DNA from: Chromera velia
Lineage: Eukaryota > Sar > Chromeraceae
DNA: 64,000 bases
Assembly: GCA_018398765.1 (NCBI GenBank)
Contig: JAHBMJ010000510.1
Coordinates: forward strand, 8,677-72,676
Direction: 5' to 3'
In this document: positions 1 through 14,000 of the stretch, one piece after another
Numbering within the stretch: the stretch's first letter is position 1
Layout of the letters: the number at the start of each line of letters is the position of its first letter
Notes under the pieces: generated by a model
What the model saw: only the letters and a program-made list of their open reading frames with translations
Database searches by the model: none
What the model was told of the DNA's origin: nothing
Position numbers and translations under genes: made by a program

Positions 1-56
1 GGGGGGGGGGGGGGGGCGAGAGAGAGAGAGAAAGAGAGAAAGAGAGAGAGATCCGC
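1..56. repeat. Poly-G run followed by GA microsatellite
   Basis: The window opens with a run of 16 G and then a GA/GAAA simple repeat. Similar G or C homopolymers next to Ns occur elsewhere in the window, so this may be a contig edge or an assembly scar. Confidence 0.8.
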
Positions 57-213
57 GCGCCCTTCTTCAAGCCCTGACGCATGCTCATAAGCAAAGCGCC
101 ACACACGCACACCTACTCAGGCAGCACCTTCACAGAAATAGGGACACCATCACACAAACAGGGAGAAAAACAGACCGGCAATGCCGGCAGAGCAAGCCAC
201 CCTCGTTCATCTG

Positions 214-738
<525 letters not shown>

Positions 739-971
739 TCAAAATGTACAAGGCCTGCGAATTGTGGATGCAGGACACTTATTTGATATTTTTTTTTTCG
801 CTTTCCTTTTCACACAAATGAATCCGCTGGCATGCAACCACAGCAGAGAAAGAGAGACGGTCAGATCGACACACTGACACCGGCATCGACAGACTGAGTT
901 ACAGACACCCAGATACACAGACAGACTCTATCAATATCGTTCTCTTTTTCTTTCAAATCAGGCAGACAGAT

Positions 972-972
<1 letters not shown>

Positions 973-1009
<37 letters not shown>

Positions 1010-1014
1010 TTGTA

Positions 1015-1045
<31 letters not shown>

Positions 1046-1046
1046 G
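973..1046. repeat. CA then TA microsatellites
   Basis: A (CA)n tract of about 33 bp is followed by (TA)n of about 30 bp. Neighbouring simple-sequence DNA has no coding signal. Confidence 0.9.
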
Positions 1047-1140
1047 TACACACATACAAAATCAAGGGTCTGTACTTGCACATTGCTTGATAAGTATAGT
1101 GGAGCTCATGCTTTCAAAACACAGAAGCACATCTTTTCAC

Positions 1141-1172
<32 letters not shown>
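1141..1172. repeat. TA microsatellite
   Basis: About 16 TA dinucleotides in a row, in a stretch with no gene. Confidence 0.9.
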
Positions 1173-1174
<2 letters not shown>

Positions 1175-1550
1175 GCAAACTGCAGATCAAGAAAGCGGTC
1201 CCGAAAAAAATCTTCATTCCCTTCTGTCCGTGGAGATGACGCCGGTTCTTGAGCGTTATTATGTAGGTTTGTTGGACTGGGATGTCTAGCTTGGAACTTT
1301 GAGAACGCTTCAATGCACGTTTGTTGCTCAGTTTCTTTGGTAGCAGTTGTGGACTCAGAAAAGAGACGGGAAAACTTTCTCTTTTCTCCTTTTTCAAACA
1401 GAAAACTCAGACCCTTCTGTCTGTCACCCAGAGAGCAGTCGGCAATCTGTCAGACACTGTATACCGACATTTTCCCGCCGCCTCGAGCACCTTACTCCAG
1501 CACGAGAAAAGGTCCATGCGACTTTGATCGATCGAAAGCTTCGACGAAAA

Positions 1551-2066
1551 GCATGCATGCAGCAGAGAGACGTATATATATATACTGCATACATGCATTC
1601 ATGCACAAAATTATTTCGAAAGAAAATTAAAACGATACTAAAAGCATGCATGCACGTACATGCAGACAAAATTCGAAGGTTAAATGCTGCATGTATATGC
1701 TGCATGCATAGGGACAATCTGAATCGATTTCGACACGCGCATGCAATGCTAGTCTAAGATGCTGCTTAGATGCAGGTTCATTTCGATTCGTCATGCATTG
1801 CCTGCACGGGGACAGCGCGCCTTCATGTAATGACGTCATTCTCTGCCCCAATCTGTCGCCCCTGACGGTCTTTCAAAGTCTCGAAGTGCACCTCCGCATG
1901 AGCTGAGGTCCCCGGCCTGACTGGGCCAAGCATACCGTCGCGCAGCATACCTGGGCCCTCGGCCACGTGCCGTCTTGCTCCCGCGCCTTCTCCTGAACTC
2001 CCCGCACCAGTGAGTCTGCGCGCCTTCCATGCGGTCGATCACGCGGCGTCTGGTCGTATGCATGCA
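1551..2066. promoter_or_regulatory. Cluster of TGCATGCA palindromes
   Basis: The 8-bp palindrome TGCATGCA, or its core TGCATGC, occurs at about 1554, 1647, 1701 and 2059, with many partial GCATGC and TGCAT copies between. In apicomplexans TGCATGC is a known promoter motif bound by AP2-family factors. Whether it is regulatory here is inference. No gene is seen between 736 and about 2770, so the cluster sits in intergenic DNA. Confidence 0.35.
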
Positions 2067-2769
2067 TGGGACCGCCTGGGCGGCGTCAGGCAGCCCATAA
2101 CACTAGCCATGACACTCTAACAACCATACAGATATAACAGTTATTTTTGCAGTTATTTGAAGTTAGTTAGTTCAAGCTGAGTTAGTTAGTTCACGTACAA
2201 AAAACATACATAATAAATAGTGATTAAGTGAACTTGAACTATCAATCTACATATGTACAACTTTTTTTCTTTAATTAATTTTTTCTCTGTGCTACGCCTG
2301 TGTTAGCAGTGTTAGGCGAAATACGGTGACACAGTTAATTAAACATATAAGACACTTCGATAATAACTTCGATTTGAACTCTATATACTCTGGATCAAAC
2401 TTCTACGGTATGCTGGTTTTATGGAGTATAACATACATCACACAGCGCCGGAAGCCGCGGTCGCTGGCCGCATGCAGACAGAAGTCCTAGAAGAAGCCAC
2501 ACAAACATATAAATGGTTGAGCCTCTTCCGACTTGGTGTCATTTGGTTTTTACTGCCATGACATTCAATGGACTTGACTTAACGAAAAATCTTACATAAT
2601 CCGACTGCAAAAAAATAGAAGGATCATCAAATGAAAGAATTCGAGCGACAAGTTGGAATGATGTACAGCACCCGACTGAACGAGCCGGGGGCACTTTCTC
2701 GAGACCTGTGCCTTGCTGCTTGCTCTCTTCGATACCTGACTGTCTGTCTTTCTGTCCGCTTCTGTCTCT
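2067..2769. other. Intergenic, moderately AT-rich, no gene seen
   Basis: Contains short GTTAGTTAGTTC direct repeats near 2165-2195 and a GC-rich patch near 2445-2475. No frame shows convincing codon structure, and I see no RNA gene. Confidence 0.5.
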
Positions 2770-4672
2770 TCAATTTCTCGAGGGGGTCTGAACTTGCAAA
2801 ACGGGCAGACAGAAAGAAAGTGGAGGAGAGTCGGGTCTGCTGGTGACCCCGTTGTCGTGCGCTCTTGAGCCCCCATCGCTCGACACCTGGCATGATATTT
2901 CAGAACCCTGCCCCCCCCCACGTTCTGAATGCCCTCCCAGCTGCCAGTGCTTCATCTTATGACCATTAGGGGGATTCCGAACGACCACCCCGATGTTTTC
3001 CCTCTCCTCAAGGTGGGGACCCTTCAAGACGAAAGCGACCAGATAAATGGCGTCCGAATGCTGCAAGGAGGCAAGCAAGAAATGCAGGGAGAGAGGGAAG
3101 AAAAAGAAAACACACCGAAAGACAAGCAACGAATTCACATGGTGTCTGCTGAACTCCTCCGGATCCGTGCTTTGTCTTCATAGAGTTGCACCATCCGCAG
3201 AAAAGGCGAGAAAAGGGAGAGACATCCCAGAGCAGCCAGACAATCCATACAGTGCAGGCAGACAAAGCGCTATAGAGACAAGACAATCTTCTTGCCTTCC
3301 TGCCCTCCTGAAGGTCGATCCCGCACTTCTTCAAAAAGCAGAAATGAAAGGAAAGAAAACCAAGAAATGCAATAAATGCGAATGGACTGCCGGGATCGAG
3401 GCTCCTCCGACGGCTTATGTATGGTCAATTCATTCACTCATTGATGAAGGACAAAACGAGGAAAGGCGCATGATAGAACCAAAGAGAGAGGGAAAAACAA
3501 ACTTCAATTTCCTACAACAGAGTGAGCCCCTTTCCCTATATTCAAAAGCGCACATTCTTTGGACACACAACGCTGCTTCTTGCTGGATTTTTCCAGCAGG
3601 GCCTTTACAGATGGATATTCGAGCGAAAAAGCGAATGAAACAACCTCCTGCATGCACTGACCGAATACTGGACCACATCATCTTTTGTCTTCCCAAAGTA
3701 CTCCCCAGCCCCCAGCAGCAGCCCTCTCCCAAACCTGCTCCCTCTCCGGGACGGATCAAAATTCTCTTCCAAAATTGCCCGTCCAGAACAACCACGCGTC
3801 GCATGCCACAAAAATACCCCCAGACCCATCAGAACATCATCCTCAACCTCCAAAAGAGAACACGGGGCCAGCCCAGTAGTCTCCAACCACACTCGCTCAA
3901 GACCTCTCCAGAACTTCCAAAGAGCTTCGGGTAGCACGTAGAGACCTGTGGAGGCAATTCCCGACTCTACAGAAGGAATCATTGGCGTACCAGAGGATGC
4001 GGAACCATGCGGCTCCGAGGAGTCTGCCTGGTCGCGTGAGTGACCAGCGGTTTCCTCGTCGTCCTGCCTGCTTTCTGCTGCCGTTGCTGCGTTGGTGTGG
4101 TACGGTTTTGCCGCTATGGCTTTCATCAGGTGTGGATTGGAGACAACGATAAGCTTCGCGGGACTCTGCCTTCCTCTTGCAGGCCGCCCTGGCAAGGCAG
4201 AAAGAGACTGCGGAGACTTGAAAACAGTCGGCCCCTCTTCGCTCGTCAAAGAGGCGGCGGCCATGGAGACCAGCCTGTCTGCTAGACGCAGGACTCGGCT
4301 GGCCACTGCTGCACACAGAGGCTGGTGCCATGGGCCTTCTCGTTTTGGGGGGGTTCTTTCGACGTGCTTCTCTTCTCTTTCCTCTTCAGAATCGGACTCT
4401 TCTTCGCTGTCGGGGGGGGACGACGGAGACGGACGCGTTTCTTCTCCCACTGTCTCCTCTTCCTCCTCTTGGGTGTATGCCCCAAAGTCATTTAGAGGAA
4501 GCGCTTGTTTCCCCCCCCTCTCGCACTGCATACAGGGTTGGGGGGGCACAGGTAGGAGGGACCTGGTCTTCGCCTCCCCTTCCGGGCCCCCGCCCTTTGC
4601 CCTGGAAGATCGAGCCCAGGAGACAGAAGAGGAGGAGGAAGAAGAGGAAGAGGAAGGACAAGGGAGCCGCAT
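2770..4672 (-). CDS. Two-exon hypothetical protein with acidic/Ser-rich N-terminus
   Basis: I do not recognise this protein. Exon A runs from an ATG at 4672 to 3662 (337 codons): a poly-Ser tract, acidic repeats (EEEEE, DSEEESDSEEE), then an ordered-looking C-terminal part with ALWKFWRGLERVWLETTG and LGAGEYFGKTKDD. It ends TATTCG before a GTCAGT donor. Exon B (3060-2887) follows a TTGCAG acceptor in the same phase and reads SDAIYLVAFVLKG, then ENIGVVVRNPPNGHKMKHW. The frame then either stops at 2770 or splices at CCAG before GTGTCG. Exon A is open upstream to 4858, so the start is provisional. It could also be the 3' end of the neighbouring giant gene. The long plus-strand frame overlapping it is treated as a shadow. 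Confidence 0.5.
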
Positions 4673-5071
4673 CCGAGGACACTGGTTGATCAACACCAGA
4701 CACCCCGACGAGGCAAGACAGGCACACGGACCCAGACGCCAACCGAATGTGAGGTCCTCCTTGTCTTTAATCCTCCACTTTATCCTCGCACCCCCCTTCC
4801 CAACTCCCAGCACATTCCATCGCAACACGCACTGCATACAGAGGCAAACACACAGCAAGAGAGCGGGGTGGTGCGAACCTGGACACAGTCAGTGAGACAG
4901 AACTTGCGGAAGGATACAGCAGAAAATACTGCAGAGAGCCAGAAACTTTCTTTACAAAAACAGTCACACACACAAATTTCCACCAGAGGATATTCGCAAA
5001 GAGAGGAAAGGAAGACAAAAGATCGTCTGTTTTTGATTTCGGCAGCAATACGTCGCCACTCTGACAGAACT

Positions 5072-8000
5072 TCACTCGGCTGAATCACACGAGTGAAAAC
5101 AAGATGTAGAAGACCAAGATCGATAGCAAGAGACGGCTAAAAGAGCGTACATGACATGAAGGCATACAGAAGAATGCTGAAAAAAGAAACCCACCACGAG
5201 AAGCCGTTGGAATTCTTCGTTTTCCAGCCGCGATCTCAACATCTGCATTGAGACGGCACAGTTGCAAAGCGGACACGCCAGGCACACACCCGCACCTGCA
5301 CCTGCACCCCCCTCTCCCTCCCTGTGAGGATAGAACGAGAAGAGACGAGCGTCCTCGCGTACTTCCTCCTCGCTGCTCCGACTACAGAGATCCCTCTCGT
5401 TTGGATTCGGGGGAATGGTGGGCACGAGGAGCCTGACGGTGAAACTCCGGACAGCCAGACGCAGACAGTCGACACAGACTGGATGCCGACAGGGGCCGAC
5501 GGACTGCCGAGCCTCGAAGTCGGGGCTCCTGCGCAAACGCTCTCTCACAGGTAGAGACAAGCACAGAAAGAGAAAGGATAATAGAGAGACAACAGAAAGA
5601 GAACGGCTCAAGAAAGAGAGGCATGCAAGAAGACAGACAGTTGGCCACGAGAGGCATGTACCCGGGGGTCAGGAGAGAGAACAAAAGACCAGGTTGTTGC
5701 ATGGATCAGTTGACTACAGAAGGTGAAGGTCAAAAAAATGGATTCACCAATGGTGGTTGGCAGGAAGACAACCAAAAACAACGAGGATGGCAGAGGACAC
5801 GCATTACGAGGCCAGGCGCTGGAAGAGAAACAGCACAGCCCGGCGGAGAGAGAAAATACGTTCCGAAACGAGACCACTGAGACAATTCGCCTCTCATTCA
5901 TTCACGCAAAAACCAGATCCAAGGAAGACCTGAAGCCTCCTGACCCTCTCAGTTCTTCCGAAAAGACCGTTTTGCAGACGACGCAGGCCGGGGGGTCAGA
6001 GCCATTCCGAGCATCTTCTTCTCCTCCCGCATGTTGGAGTGCTTGGAGGACCGTGTGCCGTAGGATGCCCCTCTGTGCTTCTCTTCCCCCCTCCTGCTTC
6101 TTCATTTCCCCGTTGGTGGCAAGGGAGACATCAGACCCGCATTCCCTCAACTCGACCTCGGAGGGCAAAGAAGTAGAGAAGCACTCCAGCCGACAGAGAT
6201 GCTCATTGGCCCTCACCCGCAGCTCACCTCCCTTCTCCTTGCTTTCCTCTACGGACTTCACAGCGGACGCAAGGGCAGCCCTGCCTGATGGAGACCTCAC
6301 CAGATAGCAGAAGGCCCAGGGGCCCACCCGCACACATTCGAACGAGTTGACTACCCGTCTCAAGTATCTTCCCAGCTGATCTGAGAATGTCTCTCGGCTC
6401 TTGGGAGGACCCCAAATCTTCATCGTGCTCCACAACTGAACATCGCCTGCACAAATTCCTCGAGAATGAAACAAAATAAGCAGTCCGCGGAGAATTCGCA
6501 CAACTACGGAAGAAAGAACATTTGAAATCGATCACACGGAGACACGGGTCATGCATTGACAAGGGGCGCGCATCCAGTCACAAAAGTGGACGGTGGACAA
6601 CTTTGAGAAACGAAAAGATGATAAACGACAAGTGCCATCAGTCTCTTCCACCCGTTCACCCACCCACCAACCTGTGCGAGAAAAGAACTCCACACCCACA
6701 CCAGAGGACACGCAAAGTTCCTGCAGGGCCCCGGCATGCCCCTCCTCTCCTCCTTGCCTTTCCTCTCTGGCAAGGAAGAAGAGCACAGCATGAACTTTCG
6801 AAGCCAAAGGAGTGATGATGAGCTCCTCTGGTCCCAAATGTTCCTCCAATCTGCGCGCGACCGCAGAGATCTTTGCGGCCCCGCAGGCCCCCGCGTCCTC
6901 TCCATCGGCCACGGGAATGTTCCAAAAAACCTTTGCGGGATGCGGGGAACCAGAGACTGCTCTCTCCGGTACTTCCACTGTAAGTTCACACACCGCCCCC
7001 CCCGCCCGCCTAGGTTGCCACTCCAGAAGAGAAGCAGTCAGGTTCACCTCCCTGAACAATGCAGCTCTTTTCTGAAGCCAGGCGATAAACTGCTCCTCCA
7101 CCCCGCGCTTCATGGAAGGGGATGCAGCGTTCGCAGGAGGGTTGAAGGTTCGTCTCAAGTGGGGGTCTTCACAGAATAGATCTGTGAAGGGAATGCGCAA
7201 AGACACAGAGATAAAGCCTTCAGACACTTCTGGCTGAAGTTCCATGCCGCACACACTCACCCCCGCTGCCCTCCCAGAGACACTCTTGGGATCTTCCACC
7301 GGGGGAACTTCAACATCGTCGATGATTTTGACGGGGTCGGGAATCTGCACACCTGACCCGACCTTGTAGTCAATGTGCAAGGGACCCCAGCGGAACCCCC
7401 ATTTTGCCGGGGTCACGTCATCTGGGTTGGGGGCAGCACGAGCTTTTGCGGCCTTTTTCTCTGCATACTCTTTCGTCTTCCCTTCTCCCTTCCTACGCGT
7501 TTTCTCTTTTTTCGGATGTACTGTTGTCGCGGCACGAGGGCTCTCTTTCCCTCCGTCTTCTTTTTCGGCGGCAAGCCGCAGACTGAGCGCTGTGCCGAAA
7601 TGGCCCGACCGACAGGACGGCCCAGCCCCCCCATCTGTTGTCTGGTCAGTGTCACAGAAGGGGGGAACTCCGGGGAGGGCACGCACTGTACGGGGAGGGA
7701 TGTCTGCGGGGCCAAAGAGGGGAAAGGGAACCGAAGAGCCGTACGGAAGTGTGCGGTCTCGGTCTGTGTTCCGAAATGATGGAGAGTCGTCCATATCTGT
7801 GGCCGCTGCTGCAGGGGGGGAGGAAGTTTCGGAAAGAGAGGGTCGCCTTCTGGGGGGAGAGGGTGGGAGGGAGGCGAGACGTAGGAGCTCTCGGAGACGG
7901 AATTCGCAGGCGCTTCTCTGCTTCATCCTTCCTAGAATCCTTACCTCCCACTCGGCAACGCACTCTATCCCTTCTGTGCCTCCCACAATGCCACTCTCAA

Positions 8001-11000
8001 GGGAGTAGAGACACCTGCAGACGGGGACATCTTGGAGGTCGACATGGTCTGTCATCCGCACAAGGTGGATGGCAACCTCATACGTTTCCTTCATTTTCTT
8101 GACAGAGGTGACCAGAGGGTTCTGTCCCCTGCCGGCAAGGAAAGCCCCAAATTCAGGGAAGAGGTGTCGCATGACTTTTGTGGAGAGACAGAAGGAGTTC
8201 ATGTCCTCTTCCGAATCTGCCGCCCCCTCTTCCTTCAGGGCAGCTGTGGAACGAATCGACTTCTCTGCGGACAAACGAGCCTCCCCGTTTCCCCACAGCA
8301 CAACCTCACGTCCATTCTCACTCACCCCCCCAAGTCCAATGTGCACAGTCCCCTCAGGAAAGGTCAGTAAGTGACCCCCCCTCTCTCCCCAAAGAGCACG
8401 GCATGTTGCAGTGGGGATACGCAGACTTGTCACCCCCCGCTGTGCCCATCGCACACACAGAGGGGAGGCACACCCACTGGGAGGGTCACCAAGGACCTCA
8501 TCAAGCAAAAACTTTTTGGCAGCGGCTGCGGCATGGGGTGCACCAGAAAGCTTGACGCCCCCGGCCCAAAACCGCAAATCACCCTGTCGTGTCTCCCACA
8601 AAAACTCAGCCGTTGCACCCGCAATCTGCTCAACAGGTCTCTCCCAGCCGTCTCCTCCCATTTTCTCCCGTCGGCAGACAGAAAAGGGGGGCAGGAGTGC
8701 GAAGGATGTGACTGGAGGCTGCTGCTCGAGGGATTCACACCCCTCAAGGGGAGAGGTATCTATCATTCTCTCTACCTGACCGCACGCATTCTCGACAGGG
8801 ATGTTACGAGATTCAGACAAGAAAGACCCGCTTTGCAAAGCAGGCTCCTTAGGATTCTCCTTATTCTCCCCCGCTCCCTCCGTCTCGAACCATCCCCCAA
8901 AGTCCCCCCTATCCCATTCCTCCTGAAGCTTTTGCAACCCGAACACTGTTCGCTTCTGATGGGAAGGAAGCCGTCCCCCGAAGACGTGTAAATGGAGAGG
9001 AGGAGCGGCAGAAGAGGAAACACTGCGTCGCTCTGCCTCTTCAGAGACTTGCGGACCCCCAAAAGGGGGGAAGAGCCTCAAGGCAACTGAGGGGGAACAG
9101 ACGAGACACTCCGCAGACGGCGTCTCCCTCTCAGAGACGACAACCATGCACTCAGTCTCTGTCTCCAACTCCCTCAGCTTCTCTTTCCCTTCAGAACTTC
9201 GGAGAAATTCCCCGAACCCCCGAGGGACCTCCAGATGGGAGATGAGCTCTCCTTCTTGAACTGTGTAGTCTCTGTAGAGATGCTCAACAAACGTTCGGAC
9301 AGCCTCGGGAGGCCCCATCACCCACCCAAGAGTGTGGAGGACACTGTGACCTGCGGAAGGCAGCGACACTGCCGCGCCCGAGACTTCTTCCAGCCTTTCC
9401 ATACCAAACACAGGGCCCTTCAGAGAGAAAATGCGTATGCGCGCACGACAGCTGAATCGGACACTTACACTGCTGGACACAAAGGCAGTGAGCCTGGAGA
9501 CAAAAGTGCTGACCGACTCAGAGTCTCCAAACATGCGCAAAGGGGAGCTCTCAACAGCACTCCACCACTCAGGTAACGGCAAACTCGGTGAGTCTTCCAT
9601 CGTCTTACTGTGGGTTGATAAAACCACACCTGGAAGGCCGTTTCTTAAAGAGAAAATGGCTTCCCCGTGACGATGCAAACTGGTTCGCATACAGTCTGGA
9701 ACCTTCAGGTGACGCGGTCTCTCCATCACCCCCCAGAACCATTTGACCACCCGATCAATGGCAACAGAGCCCCCGTCTCCCACTCCCATCAGAACAACGA
9801 CAGCGGGAGTCGGCGTTTTTTTTGCGTCGTGCCGCAGCCCCTCCCACATTCTCTTTGGCTCTCCTACTGACACATATTCCATCAAGGCGACGACAGACTT
9901 ACCATCCCCCCTTCTTACTCCGTTCATTTCCGGGGTGGCAATCATAGTGGTAATATCCAGAAAGCAAAAACATTGATTCGCTTCTGGTTTGACCCTGAAG
10001 GAATAAAGTAATGCGAAGGCGAAGTCGTGATTCAGCTCCAACTTCCGCCTCTCCTTCCACACCCCCTTCAACATCTCATTCGCCTTCTCACAATCCTCCC
10101 CCGACCCCCTCAGTATCACCTCCACCATCCCGCCCCTTTCCCCTCCCGTCGCGTTTTTCTCGTTCTTCTCCGTTTCTGCCGCCTTTCGGACCTCCTCTAC
10201 CCTCTCAAACGGGGGTAAAGAGATGCGCAGACGGCCCCGAAAGGCAAATTCAACAGCACGCAAAAGCGACTGCGAGCCTGCCTGCAGAGCAAAGACCAGC
10301 CCGAGAGGACACGGAAGCTCGCGTGTCTCAAGGTTCTGGCCCGCTGCCTCTCCTGACCCTCTCTCAGCCTCCGCTTTCCCTCCCACCCCTTCCACCACAG
10401 AGAGGGAGGAAGTAGGAGAGCCATCCTTTGGGTGGCTTCCTGAGTGCGAAGACGAGAAGGAGGGCATTTCTGTGGGGGGGGTCAGAGTGCTGCAGGGAGC
10501 TCCCATCTCAGCGCCCACCCTTCCTGCCTGCGCCTCTTGCCCCTCACCATCCCCCTCCCTCGGGTCCTCTTCCAACTGGCCCACCTCCTCTCCACACACT
10601 CCAGAGGAATCCACTGCCTCTTGGAAAACGCTGGCTTGAGGAGACGGGAGAAGGGACGGCTCAGAGTTCTTGCCATCGCCAAACTGCCCATCCTCACTCT
10701 CTCTGACAGCCTTGTGATGCCAATTTCTGTGTGAATGTGCGGCAGGGGCCTCTAGGTTGCAGGCTTCTGAAACGGCGCCAAAATGTTCTTCTCTGTGAGT
10801 GTGCACAGAGTGGAAGAGAGAGTTTTGAGATTTGACGGAAGGAACGGGACTTCTCAGCAAAGAACACTCTGCGCCCCTCTCAGGCTCGTTTCTCAGCCCA
10901 ACACTCTGACCATTGCCTACCCCACCCTCCCAGTCTCTGAGAAGTTTTTTCAGACCGGACAGCGCCTGCTTCTGTTGGCCTGCTACATACCCTCCGCAAA

Positions 11001-14000
11001 CATGCAGATGGACAGAGACAGCGGAAGGAGACATGACGCTGCCCTCCCGCTCTCCAGAGTCGCCCGGAGGCTCTGAAGGGGGAAACAGCCTCGAGGCAAC
11101 TGAGGGAGAACAGACAAGAGACTCGGCAGACAGCGTCTCCTGATCAGAGACGACAACCATGCAATGACTATCCTCCTCCACCTTTTGCAGTCTCTGCCTT
11201 CCTTCTGAGCCACCTAAGAACTCCCCGAAGCCCCGAGGGACTTCCAGGTGCGACACACCGAAACGGTGCTCCAAGTAGAGCCTTTTGTGAATGCTCTCCA
11301 CGCACCTCCTGACCGCCTCTGGACTCCCCATCACCCACCCAGCACTGTGAAGTGATCCCCTGGACTGGGGTGGGGACTCCACTGCCATACTCGCACCGGA
11401 AGCCTCCTCCAGCTTGCCAAGACTGCGAGCATGATCGGTGAGGAGACGGCAACGCGCAACAACCGTTAGACGCACGGCCACGGCATTGGACACAAGAGCA
11501 GACAATCGGAATTCGACCGTTTGCACGTGCTCGGGGTCTCCAAAAATGCGCACCTCGCGAGATTCGGACACCGTCTCTGCCCACCGATCTGGGAGAGAAA
11601 TTCGGGTGGCGCCTGTGCGGCTGTGCCCGTCAGGGCAGTTGGGGGATATGCAGACACCCTGAATATCATCCAGCCAGGATGAGAACACACCGCAGTGGCG
11701 ACTGAGAGCACCGAACAACGAAATGGGAACTGTCAAACAACGTGGCGTTTTCATCACGAAGCACATCCACTCAAGCCATCGCTTGACTGCTCCTGAGGCA
11801 CCATCACCCACGCCCAACATGGAGACACTCGCGGGAATGATGCATCCGTTTGAAGCTTTACACAAAGACTCTCTCTTCCTTGTCGGTTCTTCGACAGCGA
11901 CATACTCCATCAGAGCGACTGCCGACACACTCTGTGTCGCTTGAATGTGTTCCCTTTCTTCGGGAGTCATCAGGAGAGACGAAATATCCAGAAAACGAAG
12001 GAACGGTCCCGCCCCTTTCTCTGATCTGTTATTCAAACGATGCAGAAGAGCAAACGCAAAATCATGTTTGAGCTCTGCTGTTTGTCTCCCTTTCCAAATC
12101 CCCTCCAACATCTCTCTCGCCTGCCTACAATCCTCTGACGACCCCCTCAGTATTACCTCCACCATCGCCCCAACCTCCCCTGTCTTCCTCTTCCCCTTCC
12201 TCTGAGCCCTCTCCGTCCCCTCATCCTTTCCAGCCTTGTCAACCCTCTCACTAGGGGGGAGAGAGATGCGCAGACGGCCCCGGAAGGCAAATTCGACAGC
12301 ACGCAGAAGCGACTGCGAGTCTGCCTGCAGAGCAAAGACCAGCTCGAGAGGACACGGAAGCTCCTGCCTTCCCATCTCCTCGGCTTCTCCCTCTTCTTCC
12401 CATCTCGCAGGATCCCCACCAGGGACCCGCGCTTGAGCTGCGGAGGCTCGTTTCTCAGGGCTGTGTACCTCTGCCATGCCCCCACGACCACTCTCGTCCA
12501 CGCCTTCGCCCTCGACGACGCTGACGTGAGGAGACGGTAAAAGAGGGACATCAAAAGTCTCATCAACCACCTTCTCCTCTCCCTGTGCCCGTCCCGTCGC
12601 CCCAACTCTCCCACTCATCGTCCGACTGTTTTGCCATTCCTTCAGAAGGCTTTGCAAACCGAACACAACCCGCTCTTGACGGGAAGGGTCCCACCCCCCA
12701 AAAACCTGCAGATAGAGTGAGGGAGCGGCAGAGGAGGAGGAGGAGGAGGAGGAGGAGGAGGAGGCCCCATTTCCTTCTGCATCTTCGGACGATCTCCAAG
12801 GCTCTGAACGGGGGAAAAGTCTCGAGACAACTGAGGGGGAACAGACGAGACACTCAGCAGATGGCGTCTCTTTGTCAGAAACCACGACCATGCATTGCGT
12901 CTCTCCCTCCAATTTTCTCAGTTTCTCTTTCCCCTCAGGACTTCGGAGAAACTCACAGAAACCTTCTGGGACTTTCAAGTGAGAGACGGCATCTTTCTCT
13001 GCCACTGTGAACTCCCTGTAGAAATTCTCCACCAAAGCCCGAACCGCGTCGGGAGACCCCATAGCCAACCCTATGCTGTGCAGACACCTCTTTCTTGCTG
13101 ACGGTATCACCAGCGCCGCTCCCGAAAGCTTCTCGACTCTGTCAATACCAAGAGAGAAGGTCTGTGACAGCGAGCGGACTCGGGCCTGAGGGGTAAGTCG
13201 GATGGCCACAGCATGACGCGCAACGTCCATTAGCCTGGAAACTACCACGCCCACAGACTCTGCATTGTCTCCAAAAATGGAGATATGTTTGCTGGACGAG
13301 TCTCGGGTGACGTCGATCCATTGGTCTGGCAACAAAATTCGTGACTTTGTCCCCCCAGAGGAGATGTCCGCACCGTACGGCGAGAGCACGGCACCTGAAA
13401 TGCCGTCCCACAAAAGGCGTATGCAAGCAGGTTGACGGTACACAGCTCTCTGCAAATCCTCTGGGACTTCTAGCAGCTCAATCTGCTTCATCATTCTGAG
13501 CAGCCTCTGGACGGATCGGTTGATTGTGTTCGGGGCGCCGTCTCCCACTCCCACAAAAATCACATGGGCAGGCTTGAGCCTTTTCCCTCCACCAACCCCC
13601 AGCCTTTCCCATGCCCTCATCACTTCTCCCCCGGGGGAAAACTCCATTATAGCAACGACGGATTCCCCCCCCCTCCCTTTCAGAGCCTCGTCTTCTTTCT
13701 GGCACACGATCAAAGACGACACATCGACAAATCGGACCGAGAGCTTTCTCCCCCCCGGCTTCACTTGCCGGCAATACAGAAGAGAATTGGCGAAATCATT
13801 TGTGAGAACCTCGCCCGTTCTACCTCTCCACACCCCCTCCAACATCTCCTTCGCCTTTGCACAATCCCCCCCCGCCCCCCTCAATGTGACTTCCACCATC
13901 TTTGCAACCTCCCCCGCTATCCCTTTCTTCTCGCTCCCCCCTGCCCCCGTCTCCTTAATAATCTCCTCCACCCTCTCACTAGGGGGGAGAGAGATGCGCA

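Noticed and set aside
3047-3934. 295-codon plus-strand open frame
   Set aside because: It overlaps, antisense, the minus-strand exon 4672-3662 and its intron. The minus frame has better protein character and phase-matching splice sites, and the plus frame is mostly basic/Pro-rich.
4092-4895. 267-codon plus-strand open frame
   Set aside because: Antisense of the Ser/Glu-rich minus exon. Long Ser and Glu runs read open on both strands.
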